A stretch of DNA of 64,000 nucleotides from JANYHF01 sp963732765 (GTDB taxonomy: Bacteria > Pseudomonadota > Alphaproteobacteria > Rhizobiales > Hyphomicrobiaceae): the NCBI GenBank assembly GCA_963732765.1, contig CAVTAS010000003.1, positions 1 through 64,000 of the forward strand, given 5' to 3'. The position numbers were made by a program, and so were the translations under genes. The notes beneath the pieces were generated by a model. The model did no database searches. It was not told the origin of the DNA and saw only the letters and a list, made by a program, of their open reading frames with translations. Each line of letters starts with the position of its first letter. Position 1 is the stretch's first letter. Below, in pieces: positions 44,669 through 53,100 of this stretch.

Positions 44669-46384
44669 TCACCCCTTCGCTGCCGTCTCCACCGCGTCCA
44701 GCACCACGTCGAAATGCGGGAACAGCAGTTGTCCGCAGTTGGGAAAATCGACCAGCTTCAGGTTTGGCAACTCGTTGCAGAACTCCTTGACCGTCTCAAA
44801 CGGCGAGAACGGATCTTCGTGGCCGGCGAACAGCGTGATCGGAGCTTTGCAGGCGCGCAGGTCCCCGGTCCAGTCGCCGGAGAAATTGGCGATGGTTTCA
44901 GCAGCCATGATGCGGTGAGCAGCGTGCATCGGCGAAAACACGATCTCGCTGCCGCGGATCATGGCGTCGAGCGTCGGCCCGTCATCCAGAACCCTGAGGT
45001 CGGCCTTGCTATCGCCCATGACCGTTTGCAGGAAGCGCCTTTCGCCCATACGTTTTGCCGACCCGAACAACACCAAGCCCAGGTAATGCATAGCGCCCGG
45101 GGCGTAGCGAGCGTTCATGATGACAAAGCGGGTCAGTTTCGTCATCCGCTGATAATGCTCTGGGCGACTCGCCGGCATTGGTGCGCCGCAGGCCAGCAAG
45201 GCGCTAATGCGTTGGGGCATGGCCTTGACCAGTTCGAGCGCGATGCGGAAATCGTCGGCAATGCTGAGCACCGGCAGACGGGCGATGCCGAGGCGATCCA
45301 GCAGGACTTGCGTGTCTGCAGTGGCGACCTCATGGACATGGCGGCCGCGCGGTGGCGGCGAGGAACGGCCATAACCTGCACGCACTGGCACGATCATGGT
45401 GAGATCGCGCCGCAACAGATCCTCTTCATGCTGAGGAGGCAACCGGGTGGTGCCCAGATTGCTCGGCAGCAACAGGAACGGCGTCCCCGCCGGAGCGCCG
45501 ATGATCAGATAGTCCAGCGCGCGCCCGTCGGGCAGCAGCAGGGTGTGATAGACGTTGCCGTTCGGCGAGGTGTAGACTGGCCCACGCGCGTCGTAGCCAG
45601 CGTCGTCTGGGGCCAGCATGTCAATCAACCCGAGCGACATGCGGATCAGCTCGGTCTGAGTGCGCGTTTCGGTTTTGTCGAGCAACGCGCGGACGTGGCT
45701 GCGCAAGGTCGCTTCCGAGCGTCCGGTGGCGGCAGCGATCTCCTTCACTGATTGGCCCAGCACCAGATCGCGCAAGGCTTCAACTTCCGCCTCGGTGGCG
45801 CCGAAGGTGGCGCGCAGCACATCGCCGATGCGGCGCGGCCAGCGTACCACCGAGGTGATCACGCCGACGTGGTCCGGATTGCCCTGCAGCGAAAAGATCA
45901 ATCGCGCCATGATCGGTAGCGGGTTGTCGCGACGTGCCAGGCGCATCACGCAAAGCTCGCCCGCGCGCGCGACTGCAGTGCCCTGACCGAGCTGGTGTGC
46001 GAGCGCCTCTTCGTCTTCCTCGGTCAGTCCGAGCGCGGACAGATACTCGCCAATCCGCAGGCCGAAGGCCGACTTGGCCGCCGAATTGGCCGATAGAATC
46101 TTGCCGTTGCGGTCGGCGATGAAGGCGGCGCTTGCCAGCCGGTTGGTCCACCCCTCCACCACCGGTTCATTGTCGACCACATAGCCTTGCAGCACCGCCT
46201 CGACGCGCTTGACGTGAGCGAACAGCTTTGGCTCGGCCAGCAGGCCCGACAGACTAAGCTCCGGCGCACCGCGCTGCAGCGCCTGCGTCCAGGCGTCGAC
46301 CAGTTCCTCTAACCGCTCAGGGGCAACGACGATGTCGTAGATGCTCTCGACGAGAGGCGAGTGATCCGTTTGTGACAGCGACAT
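44669..46384 (-). CDS. LuxR-type HTH regulator fused to an alpha/beta hydrolase domain
   Basis: A 571-residue protein from ATG 46384 (TTG at 46468 would add 28 residues). Near residues 80-180 is a PAS-like region ('AFIADRNGKILSANSAAKSA'). Then comes a LuxR HTH ('FGATEAEVEALRDLVLGQSV', 'KEIAAATGRSEATLRSHVRA'). The last 280 residues form an alpha/beta hydrolase fold ('PFLLLPSNLGTTRLP', 'LTMIVPVRAGYGRSSPPP', 'ITLFAGHEDPFSPFETVKEF'). The nucleophile elbow is only weakly kept ('PVLSIADDFRIA'), and the usual catalytic His position reads 'NCGQLLFPHF'. So the domain may be a ligand sensor rather than an enzyme. It is divergent from leuC. Confidence 0.8.
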   Translation of the reverse strand: MSLSQTDHSPLVESIYDIVVAPERLEELVDAWTQALQRGAPELSLSGLLAEPKLFAHVKRVEAVLQGYVVDNEPVVEGWTNRLASAAFIADRNGKILSANSAAKSAFGLRIGEYLSALGLTEEDEEALAHQLGQGTAVARAGELCVMRLARRDNPLPIMARLIFSLQGNPDHVGVITSVVRWPRRIGDVLRATFGATEAEVEALRDLVLGQSVKEIAAATGRSEATLRSHVRALLDKTETRTQTELIRMSLGLIDMLAPDDAGYDARGPVYTSPNGNVYHTLLLPDGRALDYLIIGAPAGTPFLLLPSNLGTTRLPPQHEEDLLRRDLTMIVPVRAGYGRSSPPPRGRHVHEVATADTQVLLDRLGIARLPVLSIADDFRIALELVKAMPQRISALLACGAPMPASRPEHYQRMTKLTRFVIMNARYAPGAMHYLGLVLFGSAKRMGERRFLQTVMGDSKADLRVLDDGPTLDAMIRGSEIVFSPMHAAHRIMAAETIANFSGDWTGDLRACKAPITLFAGHEDPFSPFETVKEFCNELPNLKLVDFPNCGQLLFPHFDVVLDAVETAAKG

Positions 46385-46591
46385 TTCGAGAGCCAACTTG
46401 GATGCAAACGCATGATCTGGGACTATCCTTAACCCAATTCTGTGAAAGCTGGGCGAAAAAGCAGCCAAGCGGCCCTCGTCGCCGTGCTCGGTTGCCCCGA
46501 GGCTGGCCCATATCCTGCCCCTTGGCGCGCCGCGGCAATTCCCCTAAAGCTCTTGTCAACCAGCCACCCCCGACCCGGAGCCCGTCCCGCC

Positions 46592-48013
46592 ATGGCCAAG
46601 ACCACCGCCACCCGTACGCTTTATGACAAGATCTGGGACGACCACCTGGTTCACGAGGCGGCCGATGGTACCTGTCTGCTCTATGTTGACCGGCATCTGG
46701 TGCATGAAGTTACCTCCCCGCAGGCCTTCGAGGGGCTGCGCATGACCAAGCGCAAGGTGCGCGCGCCGGAGAAAACGCTGGCGGTGGTCGATCACAATGT
46801 GCCGACGACGGACCGCTCCAAGGGCATCGAAGACCCCGAGAGCCGCACCCAGGTCGAGACTATGGCGATGAACGCCAAGGAGTTCGGCATCGAATATTTC
46901 CACGAGCGCGATAAGCGCCAGGGCATCGTACATGTTGTGGGTCCGGAGCAGGGCTTCACGCTGCCGGGCACCACGATCGTCTGCGGCGACAGCCACACCT
47001 CGACCCATGGCGCGTTCGGCGCGCTGGCGCATGGCATCGGCACATCCGAAGTCGAGCATGTGCTCGCTACCCAGACGCTGATCCAGACCAAGGCCAAGAA
47101 CATGCGAGTTCGCGTCGACGGCACGCCGCCCAAGCATGTCGGCGCCAAGGACATCGTGCTGGCCATCATCGGCAAGATCGGCACGGCAGGTGGAACGGGC
47201 CATGTTATTGAATATGCTGGCGAAGCCATCCGCGGCCTCTCCATGGAAGGCCGCATGACGGTCTGCAATATGTCGATCGAAGGCGGGGCGCGCGCCGGTA
47301 TGATTGCCCCTGACGAGAAGGCCTTCGCCTATCTCAATGGCCGCCCGCGTGCGCCAAAGGGCGAGGCCTGGGACAAGGCCATGGCCTATTGGGCTGGTCT
47401 GCGCTCGGACGACGGCGCGCATTTCGACAGCGAGATCGTGCTCGACGCCACCAAGCTGCCGCCAATCGTGACCTGGGGCACAAGCCCCGAAGACGTGCTG
47501 ACCATCGACGGCCACGTCCCCGACCCCTCAAAGCTGACCGATGAGAACAAGCGCGCAGCCATGCAGCGCTCGCTCGACTACATGGGCCTCAAACCCGGCA
47601 CCAAGGTCACCGACATACCGCTCGACGTGGTCTGGATCGGTTCCTGCACAAACGGCCGCATCGAGGACCTTCGCGTAGTCGCAAAGGTAGTCGACGGCAA
47701 GAAGGTCAGCGACAAGCTGGCCTACGCCATGATCGTCCCGGGATCGGGGCTGGTGAAGGCGCAGGCCGAAGCCGAGGGGCTGGACAAGATCTTCCTGGCC
47801 GCCGGCTTCCAATGGCGCGAACCTGGCTGCTCGATGTGCCTGGGCATGAACCCCGACCAGCTGAAACCGGGACAGCGTTGCGCCTCGACCTCGAACCGCA
47901 ATTTCGAAGGCCGCCAGGGCTACAAAGGCCGCACACATCTGGTCTCGCCGGTGATGGCGGCCGCAGCCGCGCTGGCCGGAAGGTTTGTCGACGTGCGTGA
48001 AACCTTGATCTGA
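46592..48013 (+). CDS. leuC: 3-isopropylmalate dehydratase large subunit
   Basis: A 473-residue aconitase-family protein. The 4Fe-4S cysteines are in 'VVWIGSCTNGRIEDL' and 'GCSMCLGMNPDQLKPGQR'. 'IVCGDSHTSTHGAFGALAHG' and 'CASTSNRNFEGRQGYKGRTH' are typical of LeuC. It isomerises 2-isopropylmalate in leucine synthesis with LeuD as small subunit. No leuD gene is seen in the window, and leuB lies 3.9 kb away on the other strand. The ATG at 46592 starts 'MAKTTATRTLYDKIWDDHLV', the normal N-terminus. Confidence 0.95.
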   Translation: MAKTTATRTLYDKIWDDHLVHEAADGTCLLYVDRHLVHEVTSPQAFEGLRMTKRKVRAPEKTLAVVDHNVPTTDRSKGIEDPESRTQVETMAMNAKEFGIEYFHERDKRQGIVHVVGPEQGFTLPGTTIVCGDSHTSTHGAFGALAHGIGTSEVEHVLATQTLIQTKAKNMRVRVDGTPPKHVGAKDIVLAIIGKIGTAGGTGHVIEYAGEAIRGLSMEGRMTVCNMSIEGGARAGMIAPDEKAFAYLNGRPRAPKGEAWDKAMAYWAGLRSDDGAHFDSEIVLDATKLPPIVTWGTSPEDVLTIDGHVPDPSKLTDENKRAAMQRSLDYMGLKPGTKVTDIPLDVVWIGSCTNGRIEDLRVVAKVVDGKKVSDKLAYAMIVPGSGLVKAQAEAEGLDKIFLAAGFQWREPGCSMCLGMNPDQLKPGQRCASTSNRNFEGRQGYKGRTHLVSPVMAAAAALAGRFVDVRETLI

Positions 48014-48085
48014 AATTGGCTATTGCTGCACTGCAGCATGAGGACTAAGGTGGGTTCGAATTCGGGGGCAGCGGCGGAGCTTGTC

Positions 48086-48502
48086 ATGCGTGCATTTACT
48101 CTGATCGCCTGCCTGGTTGTTCTGGCAGCACCGGGCGCATCGTTCGCCGCTGACGCGCCGCCGCGCTTCACACTTGCGCCGTCGGCTAATGGTTTTGTCA
48201 GGCTTGATACCCAGACCGGACAGGTGTCCGAATGCACGGGTACGCCGTCTAATCTGGTGTGCAAATCCACGCCCGACGAGCGCGCGGCGCTGATGGCGGA
48301 AATTGACCGGTTGCAGGGCAAGATCGACGCATGGGACGCAGCGGCGCCCGCGCCGGCTGCAGACCAGAAATCGCTCGAACTGAACATCCCCGACGACAAA
48401 CAAGTCGACAAGGCGTTCAACTTCCTTGAACGGATGATCAAGCGTTTCAAGGGGTTGGTCGAAGAGATGCGCAAGGAACCGAGCCAATCGACGCCGCTGT
48501 AA
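48086..48502 (+). CDS. Hypothetical secreted protein with coiled-coil tail
   Basis: A 138-residue protein with a signal peptide (MRAFTLIACLVVLAAPGASF, cleavage after AA near 22). The mature part has 'FTLAPSANGFVRLDTQTGQV' and two cysteines in 'SECTGTPSNLVCKS', followed by a charged helical C-terminus ('FNFLERMIKRFKGLVEEMRK') likely to form a coiled coil. It resembles a family of short alphaproteobacterial periplasmic proteins of unknown function. ATG 48086 follows 'gcggagcttgtc'. It stands between leuC and yjbQ. Confidence 0.6.
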   Translation: MRAFTLIACLVVLAAPGASFAADAPPRFTLAPSANGFVRLDTQTGQVSECTGTPSNLVCKSTPDERAALMAEIDRLQGKIDAWDAAAPAPAADQKSLELNIPDDKQVDKAFNFLERMIKRFKGLVEEMRKEPSQSTPL

Positions 48503-48521
48503 CGACGGACCAGTCGCACCG

Positions 48522-48953
48522 ATGACCCCGTTCGTACAGGAACGTACCGAGCTGACGTTCGACATCGCAGGACCTGCGATGCTTGAACTGACATCGGAGG
48601 TCGCCGAGTGGCTGGCGCGGGTCAAGGCCCGCGACGGCCTACTGACTGTCTTTCTGCGTCATACATCGGCATCGCTGACCATTCAAGAAAACGGCGATCC
48701 GAAAGCCCGCAGAGATCTTATCGATGCCTTGGCGCGCCTCGCGCCCGAAAGTTCTGCCTACAGACATAACGCCGAGGGCGCCGACGATATGCCCGCGCAC
48801 ATCAAGGCGATGCTGACCTCGGTCAGTCTGAGCATTCCGGTGTTCGAGCGGACCATGGCGCTTGGCCAGTGGCAAGCCATTTTCTTGCTGGAGCACCGCA
48901 AACGCCCGATGCCGCGCTCGGTTCTGCTGCATTTCATAGGGTCTTGCGGCTGA
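48522..48953 (+). CDS. YjbQ family (UPF0047) protein
   Basis: A 143-residue protein with the complete UPF0047 pattern: 'LTVFLRHTSASLTIQENGDP', 'YRHNAEGADDMPAHIKAMLT' and 'MALGQWQAIFLLEHRKRPMP'. The conserved His/Asp set suggests the trimeric metal-binding fold. Some members have weak thiamine-phosphate synthase activity, but the true role is not established. It follows the secreted hypothetical gene by 19 bases. Confidence 0.88.
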   Translation: MTPFVQERTELTFDIAGPAMLELTSEVAEWLARVKARDGLLTVFLRHTSASLTIQENGDPKARRDLIDALARLAPESSAYRHNAEGADDMPAHIKAMLTSVSLSIPVFERTMALGQWQAIFLLEHRKRPMPRSVLLHFIGSCG

Positions 48954-49550
48954 ACCATCGGCCGTCCTGGTCGTGCGCCGACCCATGCGAATCCGGCATT
49001 TCTGCTACGCTGCGCGGTCATCAGTAGTCACCACAGTCGGAGCACCACTTGAAGTTCATGAACCGCGCAAGCCGACATGATTATCGCACTGAACCACTTG
49101 ACTTTATACGCCCCAAGGTGGAAGAGGTGCTGCTAGGCGATGCGTCCGGTTTTTGTTGTGGCCGATCCTAGTTTTGAGTGCCCCATGACGACCACCTCGA
49201 CTGACATGACCAACACGGATGGAATTTCGCTCGCACTACGTGCGTTCCCTTATGCGAACCCGCTCAACACATCGGACCGCAATAGGAGACTTGGTGTGTC
49301 TGGCATGGCGCCCGCTCCAAGAACGCACGCTTCAAGTGCGAAGGAAATGTTCGATACGACTCCTGGCCCCATGACTAATTAGAGCAAGTCTGGCCTCCCG
49401 AACCCGGGCTATGGCCACTGGCGATATCGTGCGCGATCCGGCACCTATCGTTCATGTGACGTCCACGGATCGCCAGGCGTTCCCAACGCTTGGAACGAGC
49501 CCCACGCAATGTGCGACCAAAAGTAGAATGTTCAGATCAGGTATGCGTGC
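48954..49550. other. Intergenic stretch without a supported gene
   Basis: No frame shows a recognisable domain, a good ribosome-binding site or steady GC3 coding bias across these 597 bases. An 80-codon open frame at 49140-49382 has irregular composition and no similarity I recognise. GC content drops relative to the flanking genes, so it may be remnant or transferred DNA in front of the second sugar transferase gene. Confidence 0.5.
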
Positions 49551-50999
49551 ATGAGCATCGACCATCAGACAGCCGATAAAACCCTGTCGCAAGCGAATGA
49601 CGCCGCGACTTGGCCAATGACCAACTGGTACGCCATCGCTCCGATCGCCGCCGTTCTCGACGCCGCCTCGATTGTTGGCGTCGCCAGTCTGAGCAGCCTT
49701 GGCTACAATTGGGCGGCTTACGGCGATCCGATCCGGCATGGCAGCGACGTGCATTTCAGTCTTGAGATCGCGTTGTTCTATGTCTTCGTACGGGTGATGC
49801 GGGGCGACTACTCCTATGCCACATTCGTAACGCAGCACTTGCCGATTGGCCGCATCGCAACCGCCTGGCTCATGGCCTTCCTGGCCTTGGCAGCGACCGT
49901 GTTCCTGCTCAAGGTCGGCAGCCACTATTCGCGTGGCGTGGCGCTCAGTTTGTTTCTGGTCGCGCCCTTCATGCTGGCCTTCCAGCAGAAGGTTCTGTCC
50001 GATTGGCTGGTCGCTTCGTCTCGCAAGGGACGCTTGGCGGCGCGCCGCGTGTTCGTGATCGGCGAGGCCCGCGATATCGAGGACTACCGTCAGTCGTCCG
50101 ACGTCGGACGAACAGGCCGGGCCGTGGTTGGTGTCTTTTTGCTTGGCGATGGATCCGACCCGGACATTGAAGCACGGCAGTTGGCCGCGGCAGTGGCGCG
50201 CGCACGAGCGTGCGGGCCGGACGACATCCTGATCGCATTGCCGATCAGTCAGGCGACACGCATCCAGTCCATCGTCGAGACATTCAAAGTGCTTCCGGCC
50301 TCGATTCAGCTTGGCGCCGATCTCCTGCTGAAGCGCTATCCGGCTTTGCGCACGCTTCGCACTGGCAGCTCGGCCAGCCTCGAGCTGGTGCGAGAGCCGC
50401 TGACGCCGCTTGAGCAGCTGGCCAAGCGCATGTTCGACATCGCAGTGTCAGGGACGGCGCTGGTGCTGCTGTCGCCGCTGTTTGCCGCTGTTGCCATCGC
50501 CATCAAGTGGACCAGCCCGGGACCGGTGCTGTTCCGCCAGGACCGGCATGCCTACAACCGCGCCCCGTTCAAGATCTACAAGTTCCGTACGATGTTGGTC
50601 GGCAGCGATGCTGGCGAGTTCCAACAGACCAGGCGCAACGATCCGCGCGTGACCTCGATCGGCGCTTTCCTGCGGCGCACCAGCATCGACGAGTTGCCTC
50701 AGCTTCTGAACGTGCTGAAGGGCGATATGTCGATTGTCGGACCGCGCCCGCATGCCATCGCTCACGACAACATCTTCGAGCACCGAATTGATCAGTATGC
50801 CCGCCGTCACAACATAAAGCCGGGCATCACCGGTTGGGCGCAAGTGAACGGATTCCGCGGCGAGACCGATACCGAGGAAAAGATGCGCGGCCGCGTCGAG
50901 CACGACTTGGCCTATCTCGACCATTGGTCGCTGATGCTTGACATCAAGATCATCGTCATGACGGCTTTGAGTTTGAAGGCGCATACCAACGCACACTGA
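49551..50999 (+). CDS. Second undecaprenyl-phosphate sugar phosphotransferase (WbaP/WcaJ-like)
   Basis: A 482-residue paralogue of the transferase at 38840. The N-terminal half has membrane helices and a nucleotide-fold domain ('RRVFVIGEARDIEDYRQSSD'). The catalytic part has 'GPVLFRQDRHAYNRAPFKIY', 'KFRTMLVGSDAGEFQQTRRN', 'RRTSIDELPQLLNVLKGDMS' and 'IVGPRPHAIAHDNIFEHRID'. It stands alone with its own terminator, flanked by leucine-synthesis genes, so it may initiate a different polymer or be an alternative initiator. Confidence 0.9.
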   Translation: MSIDHQTADKTLSQANDAATWPMTNWYAIAPIAAVLDAASIVGVASLSSLGYNWAAYGDPIRHGSDVHFSLEIALFYVFVRVMRGDYSYATFVTQHLPIGRIATAWLMAFLALAATVFLLKVGSHYSRGVALSLFLVAPFMLAFQQKVLSDWLVASSRKGRLAARRVFVIGEARDIEDYRQSSDVGRTGRAVVGVFLLGDGSDPDIEARQLAAAVARARACGPDDILIALPISQATRIQSIVETFKVLPASIQLGADLLLKRYPALRTLRTGSSASLELVREPLTPLEQLAKRMFDIAVSGTALVLLSPLFAAVAIAIKWTSPGPVLFRQDRHAYNRAPFKIYKFRTMLVGSDAGEFQQTRRNDPRVTSIGAFLRRTSIDELPQLLNVLKGDMSIVGPRPHAIAHDNIFEHRIDQYARRHNIKPGITGWAQVNGFRGETDTEEKMRGRVEHDLAYLDHWSLMLDIKIIVMTALSLKAHTNAH

Positions 51000-51027
51000 T
51001 CGACAGTGCAAACCGGATACCCGATCG

Positions 51028-51059
51028 AAAAAGGGCGACACGCAAGTGCCGCCCTTTTT
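51028..51059 (+). terminator. Rho-independent terminator of the second sugar transferase gene
   Basis: Stem aaaaagggcg (51028-51037) with cgcccttttt (51050-51059). Inside the loop a further cac/gtg pair closes gcaa. The right arm itself supplies the T-run. It starts 28 bases after the stop codon, and on the minus strand it would also follow the convergent gene from 51079. Confidence 0.88.
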
Positions 51060-51078
51060 GCGTTGAGACGTGAACCGA

Positions 51079-51741
51079 TCAATCCGCCTTCAGCTGATCC
51101 TTGACCTCGTCGCACTTCTTGTCGGCGAAATCGTTCAGCATCGAGGTGAACTGGCCGGACAACATTCCGGTCTTGTTGTCGATGCCGGTGATCGGCCAGA
51201 TCACGCCCTTGGCAAGCAGCGGCGCTTCGATCTCGCCCCACTGCAGCTGGGCCGCGGTCGCCTTGCCGTTCTCGAACGTTACCTTCGGCGTCAGCGAGAC
51301 CTTGAAGACATACTTTTCGGCCGTCGGTCCACGCTCGATGTCGCAAGTGACGGTGGTCGGCTCGAAGGCCGCCTCATACTTCGGCTGGGTCATGGCCGAC
51401 ACCAGAACGGCGCGTTTCAGTTTGATGTCCGACTGGCAGTGCACATTCTCCCACGGCCAGCTGACGTGCCCCTTCTCAAGCATCTTGTTCAGCCCGGCCT
51501 TGGGCACCGTCTGCACGACGTTGCAGGCAATGTCGGCGCCCTCGGCCTTTTTGCTGCGCAAGGCCGAGCAGATCTCGATCTTGCAGGCCTTGCGGCCCTC
51601 TTTCTCCTTGGCCAAGAGATCGTCGAGCGCTTTGTCGCCGGTCGATGCCGGAGCGGCATCCTCCGCCAAGACGGCGCCGGCTGGCATCGCCAAGGTTGCA
51701 GCAAGAAGGGCCGCGCTCATCGTCATCCAAGTGTTCCGCAT
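51079..51741 (-). CDS. Hypothetical secreted protein
   Basis: A 220-residue protein with a signal peptide (MRNTWMTMSAALLAATLAMP, cleavage after VLA near 26). The mature part has seven cysteines, several in pairs that could form disulfides ('GRKACKIEICSALRSKKAEG', 'NVHCQSD', 'TVTCDIE'), and a C-terminal helical stretch ('LNDFADKKCDEVKDQLKAD'). I do not recognise the family. ATG 51741 follows 'ggggacagt'. The gene lies 140 bases after leuB on the same strand and is convergent with the sugar transferase gene. Confidence 0.65.
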   Translation of the reverse strand: MRNTWMTMSAALLAATLAMPAGAVLAEDAAPASTGDKALDDLLAKEKEGRKACKIEICSALRSKKAEGADIACNVVQTVPKAGLNKMLEKGHVSWPWENVHCQSDIKLKRAVLVSAMTQPKYEAAFEPTTVTCDIERGPTAEKYVFKVSLTPKVTFENGKATAAQLQWGEIEAPLLAKGVIWPITGIDNKTGMLSGQFTSMLNDFADKKCDEVKDQLKAD

Positions 51742-51881
51742 ACTGTCCCCGGATTGCCTGATTGGTCCGCGCCCACCAGAGCAAGCTCCGGCGGCGCGGC
51801 ACTTGATATGCCTGACAATTGCGGCATTGGGGCATCGCCAACTGTGGCGACTTGCCGCCACGGCACCGGATATCCGGAAAG

Positions 51882-53003
51882 CTATTTCGCCAGCCGGTCC
51901 AGTTCCTTGACGATTGCCTTGCCCATCTCGGATGTTCCGACCTTGCGGCGGTTGTCCTGCATGATGTCGCCAGTGCGCAGGCCCTGCTCCAGGACGCCTG
52001 TGACGGCCTTCTCGACCATATCGGCGGCCTCGCCCATGTCGAAGGAATAGCGCAGCGCCATGGCCAGCGACGTGATCATGGCGATCGGGTTGGCCATGCC
52101 CTTGCCAGCGATGTCGGGGGCAGAACCGTGCACGGGCTCGTAGAGTGCCTTGCGGCGGCCCCCACCTGTCTTGGTATCGTCCGGCGCGCCAAGCGAAGCT
52201 GAGGGCAGCATGCCGATCGAACCCGTCAGCATTGCCGCCTCGTCTGACAGCATGTCGCCGAACAGGTTGTCCGTGACGATCACATCGAACTGCTTGGGCG
52301 CGCGTACCAGCTGCATGGCGCAGGCATCGGCCAGGATGTGCTCGAGCTTGACGTCCTGGTAGTCCTTGGCATGAACTGCCGTCACCACCTGGTTCCACAG
52401 CACGCCGGAGCGCATGACGTTGCGCTTGTCGGCCGAATGCACCTTGTTGCCGCGCTTACGGGCCAAGTCGAAGGCGACGCGTGCGATGCGGTCGATCTCG
52501 TGCGTGGTGTAAACCTGCGTATCGACCGCGCGCTTCTCGCCGTTCTCCAGCGTCACGATCTCCTTGGGCTCGCCAAAGTAGACGCCGCCCGTCAGCTCGC
52601 GCACGATCAGGATGTCGAGACCTTCGACCAGCTCCGGCTTCAGTGAGGACGCGTCGGCCAGCGCCTTGTAGCAAATGGCAGGACGCAGATTGGCGAACAG
52701 CCCCAAGTCTTTGCGCAGGCGCAGCAAGCCTGCCTCTGGACGCACCTCGTAGGGGACCTTATCCCACTTCGGGCCGCCGACGGCGCCAAATAGAACGGCG
52801 TCGGCCTTCAGCGCCTTGCCCATGGCGGACTCAGAGATCGCCACCTTGTGCTTATCGTACGCCGAGCCGCCGACCAGGTCCTCTTCCATCTGGAAGGTCG
52901 CCTTCTTCTGCGTGTTCAACCAGCCGAGCACGGTTTTTGCTTCTGCCATGACTTCGGGGCCGATACCGTCGCCGGGGAGCATGAGAATGTCGAAGGATGC
53001 CAT
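51882..53003 (-). CDS. leuB: 3-isopropylmalate dehydrogenase
   Basis: A 373-residue NAD-dependent beta-decarboxylating dehydrogenase. ATG 53003 gives 'MASFDILMLPGDGIGPEVMA'. 'RPEAGLLRLRKDLGLFANLR' (substrate arginines), 'LIVRELTGGVYFGEPKEI', 'IVTDNLFGDMLSDEAAMLTG' (metal aspartates) and 'LYEPVHGSAPDIAGKGMANP' are specific for LeuB. It makes 2-ketoisocaproate in leucine synthesis. It is divergent from the M23 gene by about 100 bases. leuC is on the other strand 3.9 kb away. Confidence 0.95.
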   Translation of the reverse strand: MASFDILMLPGDGIGPEVMAEAKTVLGWLNTQKKATFQMEEDLVGGSAYDKHKVAISESAMGKALKADAVLFGAVGGPKWDKVPYEVRPEAGLLRLRKDLGLFANLRPAICYKALADASSLKPELVEGLDILIVRELTGGVYFGEPKEIVTLENGEKRAVDTQVYTTHEIDRIARVAFDLARKRGNKVHSADKRNVMRSGVLWNQVVTAVHAKDYQDVKLEHILADACAMQLVRAPKQFDVIVTDNLFGDMLSDEAAMLTGSIGMLPSASLGAPDDTKTGGGRRKALYEPVHGSAPDIAGKGMANPIAMITSLAMALRYSFDMGEAADMVEKAVTGVLEQGLRTGDIMQDNRRKVGTSEMGKAIVKELDRLAK

Positions 53004-53100
53004 GGAAGGGACTTTCAGCGCAGGGTGGGAGATTTTTCGCATCTGCTGCGAATTCGGTATCAGACGGTTATTGCGCCTAACACAAACTGACAAGGGTGTC

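Noticed and set aside
48050..48070. TTCGAAT within 'gggttcgaattcgggg' resembling a tRNA T-arm
   Set aside because: No acceptor stem, anticodon arm or CCA context can be folded around it.
49140..49382. 80-codon open frame before the second sugar transferase gene
   Set aside because: No ribosome-binding site, no recognisable motif and poor codon bias.
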